Below are positions 4,740 to 6,381 of a stretch of DNA of 6,381 nucleotides, piece after piece. Numbering within the stretch: position 1 is the first letter of the stretch; the number at the start of each line of letters is the position of its first letter. Position numbers and translations under genes: made by a program. Source of the DNA: Bog-473 sp035552395 (GTDB taxonomy: Bacteria > Actinomycetota > Acidimicrobiia > Acidimicrobiales > RAAP-2); the NCBI GenBank assembly GCA_035552395.1, contig DASZLL010000099.1, positions 1-6,381 of the forward strand, read 5' to 3'. Under the pieces are notes generated by a model. That model did no database searches. It was not told where the DNA came from and saw nothing but the letters and a program-made list of their open reading frames with translations.

Positions 4740-5274
4740 ACCGGAGCACGTCGAGGTTAGCCCACCGGGGGTCCCGGGGGGCAACGCAGCCGCAGTCGCC
4801 CTCGTTGCGGTTGGCGCCGCAGTGCGGGCAGAGGCCGGCGCAGTCGTCCTTGCAGAGCGGCGCCATCGGCAGCTCGAGGACGACGGCGTCTCGCACCAGG
4901 GGGGCGAGGTCGATGGCATCGAGCTCGATCGGGTAGAAGTCCTCGTCGCTCGGGCCGGCCACGGCGACGTCGGCGAAGCGCTCATGCACCGGGATCTGGA
5001 GCTCGCCCTCGATCGGCTCGGCGCAACGCCGGCAGATGCCGACCCAGGGCGCCCGCACGGTGCCCTCGGCCTCGATCCCGCCCTCGAACGAAACCAGCTC
5101 CAGGTCGGCCTCGGCCTCGGCGCCGAGCGGCACGACGCTGCGCCCCCCGTCGACGCCCTGCTCGTGCAGCGGGCCGGCCAGGGCGACCTGGCCACGTCGC
5201 ACCTCGTGGGCGTGCTGGCCGCTCTTGCGCCGCAGGCGGGCGATGTGGACGACGAACGGGTCGGTGCGGGGCAT
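4738..5274 (-). CDS. yceD: DUF177/YceD family protein linked to rRNA and L32
   Basis: This 178-residue protein belongs to the DUF177 (YceD) family, found next to rpmF across bacteria and chloroplast relatives and linked in the literature to 23S rRNA accumulation. Visible marks are the central pair GICRRCAEPIEG (Cys81, Cys84) and the C-terminal Cys-rich block LCKDDCAGLCPHCGANRNEGDCGC (Cys141, 145, 149, 152, 161, 163), ending DPRWANLDVLR, the usual family ending. The cysteines probably bind zinc (inference). The start at ATG 5274 overlaps the upstream TGA by one base (TGATG), a classic coupling arrangement; the Shine-Dalgarno match is weak. It ends 102 bases before rpmF. Confidence 0.92.
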   Translation of the reverse strand: MPRTDPFVVHIARLRRKSGQHAHEVRRGQVALAGPLHEQGVDGGRSVVPLGAEAEADLELVSFEGGIEAEGTVRAPWVGICRRCAEPIEGELQIPVHERFADVAVAGPSDEDFYPIELDAIDLAPLVRDAVVLELPMAPLCKDDCAGLCPHCGANRNEGDCGCVAPRDPRWANLDVLR

Positions 5275-5837
5275 CAGGTCTGATCCTGATCGAAGAAGCC
5301 ATCCTCCTCGCCCCCGGCGCCCAGGTCCTCGGTCGGAGCCTCCACCGTCGGGGCGGCGAGCTTGGCCCGGCCCGCCTCGACGGTGCGGGTGAGCCGGTCG
5401 AGCACGATCTCCATCCCAGCGAGCTTGGTGTCGACGAAGTCCTCGGCCTGGTGGCGCAGGGCCCGGGCCTCCTCGTTGGCATCGTCGAGGATGCGCTGGG
5501 CGACGGCGTTGGCCTGCCGCACGATCTCGGTCCGCTGCACCATGTGCTCGGCCTGGGCGCGCACCTCGTCCATCAGCGCCTCGGCCTCCCGGCCGCGCTC
5601 GGCCATGAATTCCTCGCGCTCACGCAGGAGCCAGCGCGCCTGGCGCAGCTCGTCGGGCAGGCATTCGAGCGCCGACTGCAAGAGCGAGGTGACCTCGTCG
5701 CGCGACACCATCACCGACGAGGAAAGGGGCATCGACTTGGCGGAGGCGATGAGGTCGAGCAGCTGGTGGAGGATGGAGTCGATCCCGACCTCTTCGACCG
5801 GCTGTTCCTCGTCGACATCGAGGAAGCGGTCGCTCAC
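5274..5837 (-). CDS. Short SepIVA/DivIVA-like coiled-coil septation protein
   Basis: A 187-residue cytoplasmic protein that by sequence and position resembles mycobacterial SepIVA (Rv2927c), a septum-associated DivIVA-domain factor. Two blocks match that protein as I remember it: N-terminal DLIASAKSMPLSSSVMVSRD with LECLPDELRQARWLLRERE (28-75), and C-terminal TEIVRQANAVAQRILDDANE to EDFVDTKLAGMEIVLDRLTR (103-151). Residues about 62-160 are rich in charged residues and Ala with few helix breakers, as in a coiled coil; an acidic tail follows (170-187). SepIVA is near 245 residues; the difference falls in the central coiled coil, where this protein has one short segment in place of several repeats. 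GTG 5837 is chosen because it overlaps the coaD stop (GTGA) and follows a run of GGAGG motifs; neighbouring yceD supports the assignment. Alternatives are a generic DivIVA-domain or an ATP-synthase-B-like coiled coil. No transmembrane segment is seen. Confidence 0.72.
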   Translation of the reverse strand: MSDRFLDVDEEQPVEEVGIDSILHQLLDLIASAKSMPLSSSVMVSRDEVTSLLQSALECLPDELRQARWLLREREEFMAERGREAEALMDEVRAQAEHMVQRTEIVRQANAVAQRILDDANEEARALRHQAEDFVDTKLAGMEIVLDRLTRTVEAGRAKLAAPTVEAPTEDLGAGGEEDGFFDQDQT

Positions 5838-6328
5838 TGCTCCCCCCCTCCCTCCTCGAACTTGGCCGCCAACGCCTTGGCCACCGGCTCGGGCACGAAG
5901 GCCGAGACGTCGCCGCCGAAGCGCCAGACCTCGCGCACCAGCTTGGAGGCAAGGAACGCCCACTCGGCGCTCGTCGGGATGAAGATCGTCTCGATGCCCG
6001 AGAGGTGGTTGTTCATCTGCGCCATCTGCATCTCGGCCTCGAAGTCCGAGACGGCCCGCAGGCCGCGGATGATGGCGTTCGCGCCGACGTCGCGGGCCAC
6101 GTAGACCGTGAGCGTCGACATCGACACGATCCGGACGCTCGGGAGGTGCGCCGTGACGTCTTGGAGCAGCTCCTCGCGTTCTTCGAGGTCGAAGAGCTGC
6201 GCGCCCTTCTGGGGGTTTCGCACCGCGGCCACCACGACCTCGTCGAACAGCTTGCTCGCCCGCTCGACGATTTCGAGGTGCCCGTTGTGGAAGGGGTCGA
6301 ACGAACCGGGGAAGAGGGCGATCTTCAT
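5834..6328 (-). CDS. coaD: Phosphopantetheine adenylyltransferase (CoaD)
   Basis: CoaD transfers AMP from ATP to 4'-phosphopantetheine, giving dephospho-CoA, the penultimate step of coenzyme A synthesis. The 164-residue protein has the family's usual length and motifs: PGSFDPFHNGH (7-17) with the nucleotidyl-transferase HxGH signature (His14, His17), Lys41 in NPQKG, IRGLRAVSDFEAEMQMAQMN (87-106) with Arg88 and Arg91, and FGGDVSAFVPEPV near the end. The segment usually reading (W/Y)SFISSS is WAFLASK here, with two of three serines replaced. ATG 6328 is chosen because the protein starts exactly as CoaD does and AGGGAGG lies a few bases upstream. Its stop overlaps the GTG of the SepIVA-like gene by four bases. 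An upstream gene may end at TGA 6327-6325 (ATGA overlap) or 6364-6362; too little remains to identify it. Confidence 0.97.
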   Translation of the reverse strand: MKIALFPGSFDPFHNGHLEIVERASKLFDEVVVAAVRNPQKGAQLFDLEEREELLQDVTAHLPSVRIVSMSTLTVYVARDVGANAIIRGLRAVSDFEAEMQMAQMNNHLSGIETIFIPTSAEWAFLASKLVREVWRFGGDVSAFVPEPVAKALAAKFEEGGGEQ

Positions 6329-6336
6329 GCGCCCTC

Positions 6337-6354
6337 CCTTTCTCGCCTTTCTCG
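6337..6354. repeat. Two tandem copies of a 9-base unit before coaD
   Basis: On the minus strand CGAGAAAGG occurs twice in tandem, immediately followed by GAGGG, which forms the coaD Shine-Dalgarno sequence. The repeat makes the leader unusually purine-rich. It may be the 3' end of an upstream gene or a short leader. Confidence 0.7.
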
Positions 6355-6381
6355 TCCGGATTCACCTTGTCGGTGCGCCAC

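Noticed and set aside
3318..4760. 480-codon plus-strand frame opposite plsX and rpmF
   Set aside because: Its composition (runs of Gly, Arg, His) is typical of the antisense of high-GC genes and no domain is recognisable; the minus strand encodes well-conserved PlsX.
3384..5195. Long minus-strand frame that could fuse a large N-terminal extension to PlsX
   Set aside because: The extension runs out of frame through yceD and rpmF, which are clearly the real genes there; GC-rich DNA gives long open shadow frames.
6325..6381. Possible 3' end of an upstream gene (for example rsmD, often next to coaD)
   Set aside because: One frame ends at TGA 6327-6325 and another at TGA 6364-6362, but at most 19 codons are visible and none are diagnostic, so neither gene nor frame can be assigned.
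1..6381. Mobile element, CRISPR, toxin-antitoxin or defence system
   Set aside because: No transposase, integrase, regularly spaced repeats or known defence domains are visible on either strand; every sizeable supported gene is housekeeping apart from the hemerythrin gene.

Overview
The window is GC-rich, tightly packed bacterial chromosome. It is a core housekeeping cluster read almost entirely on the minus strand, not an obvious mobile or defence region. Gene content suggests a high-GC Actinomycetota: a SepIVA/DivIVA-like septation protein sits beside a DUF177 (YceD) gene and coaD, next to rnc-mutM-smc, an arrangement I recall from mycobacteria. Frequent GTG/TTG starts and two starts that lack a Shine-Dalgarno sequence but have a -10-like box just upstream also fit. 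A placement in or near Acidimicrobiia is only an impression; no marker here proves it.

Layout in minus-strand transcription order (right to left): coaD (6328-5834), SepIVA-like gene (5837-5274), yceD/DUF177 (5274-4738), a 102-base gap with two hairpins, rpmF (4635-4456), plsX (4454-3384), a 145-base gap with a weak hairpin and a probable promoter, acpP (3238-2942), rnc (about 2985-2248), mutM (2255-1356), and, beyond an inserted gene, the first 167 codons of smc (503 to the left edge). One gene, a hemerythrin-domain protein (686-1342), lies on the plus strand between mutM and smc. It converges on mutM with 13 bases between the stop codons and diverges from smc across a 182-base regulatory gap.

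The genes fall into three translationally linked blocks. Block 1 (coaD, SepIVA-like, yceD) overlaps stop to start. Block 2 (rpmF, plsX) is separated by one base. Block 3 (acpP, rnc, mutM) overlaps gene to gene. Together they connect coenzyme A synthesis (CoaD), the CoA-derived carrier of lipid synthesis (AcpP), the acyl-ACP to acyl-phosphate step of phospholipid synthesis (PlsX), ribosome parts and RNA processing (L32, RNase III), DNA repair (MutM), chromosome condensation (SMC) and septation. This is a growth-linked set with precedent in many bacteria.

I found no RNA genes, CRISPR, insertion sequences or attachment sites. No stretch over 300 bases lacks a gene. The least ordinary parts are the inserted hemerythrin gene and its leader (inverted repeats over the ribosome-binding site, a triple 9-base repeat), the short SepIVA-like protein, the altered Ser motif in CoaD, and the candidate leaderless starts of smc and acpP. 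I do not see a wholly new multi-gene system.
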